14,475 bases of DNA from DASYYE01 sp035946955 (GTDB lineage: Bacteria; Actinomycetota; Actinomycetes; Streptosporangiales; Streptosporangiaceae): the NCBI GenBank assembly GCA_035946955.1, contig DASYYE010000400.1, positions 1-14,475 of the forward strand, written 5' to 3'. Position 1 is the stretch's first letter. Every line of letters starts with the position of its first letter. The position numbers and the translations under genes were made by a program. Positions 13,294 to 14,475 of the stretch are shown piece by piece. Below the pieces are notes generated by a model. That model saw nothing but the letters and a program-made list of their open reading frames with translations, made no database searches and was not told where the DNA came from.

Positions 13294-13702
13294 CCCGGCG
13301 GCCGTGCGCGGCAAGTGCGAGGGGCTGATGCGCTCGAAGTGGTTCATGCCGCTGTTCTGCCTCGGGCTGGGCGTCGGGGTATTCGTCGCGAGCTGGCTGG
13401 GCGGCCACCTGGGCGCGGGGCTTGTCTCGCTGGCGGTGATGGCCGGCTTCGGCCTGTTCTTGCTGCTGGTGGCCAGCAGCAGTGAAACCATCCGGGGGCT
13501 CACATTCGGCCGCGACGAGCGGTTCGCCCAGATCGACCTGCGGGCCACCGCAGTCGCCGGGCTGGCAGTGCTCATGGCCCTGATCGTCGCCTGGCTGGTC
13601 GCGGTCGCCCAGGGGCACAGCGGGAGCCCCTATGGCTGGCTCCTGGCGATAGGCGGCCTCGCCTACATGGCCGCGGTCGCGTTCTTCCGCTGGCGCGGCT
13701 GA
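13277..13702 (+). CDS. Four-helix membrane protein of the type found next to small Xre regulators (DUF2178-like)
   Basis: The ATG at 13277 lies inside the Xre gene, and GAGGAGA at 13264-13270, which also codes for the Xre residues before Met-Phe, is 6 bases upstream, so translation is probably coupled. The 141-residue product has four hydrophobic segments: about 22-43, 45-68, 88-111 and 117-138. The stretch after helix 2 (TFGRDERFAQIDLRATAVAG) resembles the Asp-Glu-Arg segment that precedes helix 3 in DUF2178-type proteins, which commonly pair with short Xre regulators. I am not certain of the family. A role in regulating Xre activity from the membrane is inferred from linkage only. Confidence 0.8.
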   Translation: MTREPSPAAVRGKCEGLMRSKWFMPLFCLGLGVGVFVASWLGGHLGAGLVSLAVMAGFGLFLLLVASSSETIRGLTFGRDERFAQIDLRATAVAGLAVLMALIVAWLVAVAQGHSGSPYGWLLAIGGLAYMAAVAFFRWRG

Positions 13703-13780
13703 GCACTGGCCCGGTAACCCCAGGACCGGCGGCACCCGGGCCACCCATCTAGCCAGCAAGACAGGCCCACTACGGCCAGG

Positions 13781-14000
13781 CGCCTTTCCGTCGTGCCCAG
13801 CACAGCCGGGCGCCTTGCCCACCGTGCCCAGCACAGCCGGGCGCCTTGCCCACCGTGCCCAGCACCGCTGGGCGCCTTGCCCACCGTGCCCAGCACCGCT
13901 GGGCGCCTTGCCCACCGTGCCCATTACCGCTGGGCGCCTTGCCCACCGTGCCCAGCACCGCTGGGCGCTTTCCCATCGTGCCCAGCACAGTGCCGGGCAC
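13781..14000. repeat. Seven tandem copies of a ~31-bp hairpin-forming repeat
   Basis: The 344 bases between the membrane gene and the serine hydrolase are mostly this array. Units start at 13781 (30 bp), 13811, 13842, 13873, 13904 and 13935 (31 bp each) and 13966 (diverged). Each begins CGCCTT and contains CACCGTGCCCAGCA or a close variant. In units 3, 4 and 6 GCCCAGC and GCTGGGC form a perfect 7-bp stem with a 3-base loop. Units 1 and 2 have GCCGGGC instead, which keeps pairing only in the minus-strand RNA (G-U). Unit 5 (13904-13934) has ATT in place of AGC and loses the inner pairs. The outer units differ most from the inner ones. Confidence 0.92.
13978..14000. terminator. Extended hairpin at the end of the repeat array
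   Basis: The last unit ends in a 23-bp imperfect palindrome: GTGCCC (13978-13983) pairs with GGGCAC (13995-14000), and GCAC (13985-13988) with GTGC (13990-13993), with one A/C mismatch between the two blocks. It may end transcription of the Xre operon before the hydrolase gene at 14047; there is no T-run. Confidence 0.4.
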
Positions 14001-14046
14001 ACGGGCTGTCCCAACGAGTGCTGTTGATCTGATCGGAGAGTGAGAC

Positions 14047-14475
14047 ATGCCGCAAATTAGGCAGACAGCGCACGTATCCAGGCGGGCGGTCGCCTGGCGG
14101 AACACCGGGCCGTGGCGGCACCTTACGGGTGCGGGCGCCACCCTGGTTGCCGGTGCAATGATCGTGGCCGCAGGGCCGACCCCGGGCATGGCGGCAGCAA
14201 CGGCAGCACCTCGGCCGGGGTTCCGCGCGGCGCTGGACCAAACGTCACGGCCAAGGCTCCGCGCGGCCCTGGACCAAACGTCACGGCCAAGGCTCCGCGC
14301 GGCCCTGGAACAGACGTCTCACCTGGGGTTCCGTGCCGAGCTGGAACGGATCGTGGACGACGGCATACCAGGGGTGGTCGGGCTGGCACGCCGCGGCGGC
14401 CACGCGGTCACGGCGGCCAGCGGTGACGCCGACATCGCCGCCGCGCAGCCGATGGCGGTAGACGACAGGTTCCGG
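14047..14475 (+). CDS. Secreted serine hydrolase, beta-lactamase/DD-peptidase fold (partial, runs off the window)
   Basis: GGAGAG at 14035-14040 lies 6 bases before the ATG at 14047, and the frame stays open to the window end (143 codons). A long N-terminus with a basic region (SRRAVAWRNTGPWRH) and a hydrophobic stretch (LTGAGATLVAGAMIVAAG, 26-43) ending AAATAA is an export signal; SRR is only a weak hint of Tat. After a repeat segment, LERIVDDGIPGVVGLARRGG and the later PMAVDDRFR match the start of class C beta-lactamase/D-Ala-D-Ala carboxypeptidase-type serine hydrolases. The catalytic Ser-x-x-Lys would be expected soon after, beyond the window, so activity cannot be judged. Confidence 0.85.
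   Translation, partial: MPQIRQTAHVSRRAVAWRNTGPWRHLTGAGATLVAGAMIVAAGPTPGMAAATAAPRPGFRAALDQTSRPRLRAALDQTSRPRLRAALEQTSHLGFRAELERIVDDGIPGVVGLARRGGHAVTAASGDADIAAAQPMAVDDRFR
14215..14358 (+). repeat. 36-bp tandem repeat encoding four 12-residue units
   Basis: Residues 57-104 of the serine hydrolase are four 12-residue units: PGFRAALDQTSR, PRLRAALDQTSR, PRLRAALEQTSH and LGFRAELERIVD. Units 1-3 are nearly identical in DNA (14215-14250, 14251-14286, 14287-14322). The fourth (14323-14358) is the normal first helix of the hydrolase domain. The sequence suggests that this helix-coding segment was copied forward in frame, giving an amphipathic, Arg/Gln-rich stalk. Confidence 0.92.

Noticed and set aside
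13781..14000. Possible CRISPR array from the evenly spaced ~31-bp repeats
   Set aside because: The units are directly adjacent with no unique spacers, and no cas gene is nearby. It is a tandem repeat.
13256..14014. Long minus-strand open frame (252 codons) across the repeat array, with recurring Trp-Ala-Arg-Trp segments
   Set aside because: The array lacks stop codons in all frames, and a 31-bp period rotates the frame. The open frame also runs antisense to the well-supported four-helix membrane gene.
1..14475. tRNA, rRNA or insertion sequence
   Set aside because: I found no tRNA-like cloverleaf, rRNA segment, transposase motif or flanking terminal inverted repeats on either strand.

Overview
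This is a high-GC window with the codon bias, domain repertoire and promoter style of an actinomycete. The supports are a DUF222/HNH (13E12-type) protein, several genes that look leaderless, and NarL-type two-component proteins; I cannot name the genus. All gene calls come from reading motifs; no database search was run.

Layout. Positions 1-832 hold the tail of an upstream gene and a decayed ketopantoate-reductase-like gene (one frameshift plus loss of the C-terminal half). At 833-2547 a LysR regulator is divergent from a YgeA/RacX-type amino-acid racemase, with palindromes between them. A GNAT acetyltransferase follows (2586-3194). Positions 3209-8462 form a two-component/ABC module: a response regulator and histidine kinase (minus strand, ATGA-coupled) stand back to back with an ATPase and a large FtsX/MacB-type permease (plus strand, ATGA-coupled). 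This suggests sensing of an envelope stress or antimicrobial and its efflux. Next come a NADAR-family N-glycosidase and an AraC regulator (minus strand, probably one operon); the AraC gene diverges from a LysE/RhtB exporter, and the proposed start codons share a CATG. A DUF222/HNH protein with an altered HNH Asn occupies 10785-12635.

The last 1.8 kb is the most unusual part. Three 18-bp copies of a near-palindromic operator (TGACAAG-N4-CTTGACA) cover the -35, the -10 and the start region of a promoter. That promoter drives a compact operon: a small two-helix membrane protein, a 65-residue Xre/Cro-type regulator and a four-helix membrane protein. The operon is followed by seven tandem copies of a ~31-bp hairpin-forming repeat, and then by a secreted serine hydrolase (beta-lactamase/DD-peptidase fold). 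That last gene is cut by the window end and carries a 12-residue, 36-bp tandem expansion just after its signal peptide.

Across the window, four genes (LysR, GNAT, ABC ATPase, LysE) have TAnnnT exactly 7 nt before the chosen ATG and no clear Shine-Dalgarno sequence, which suggests leaderless mRNAs. I used this to choose their starts.
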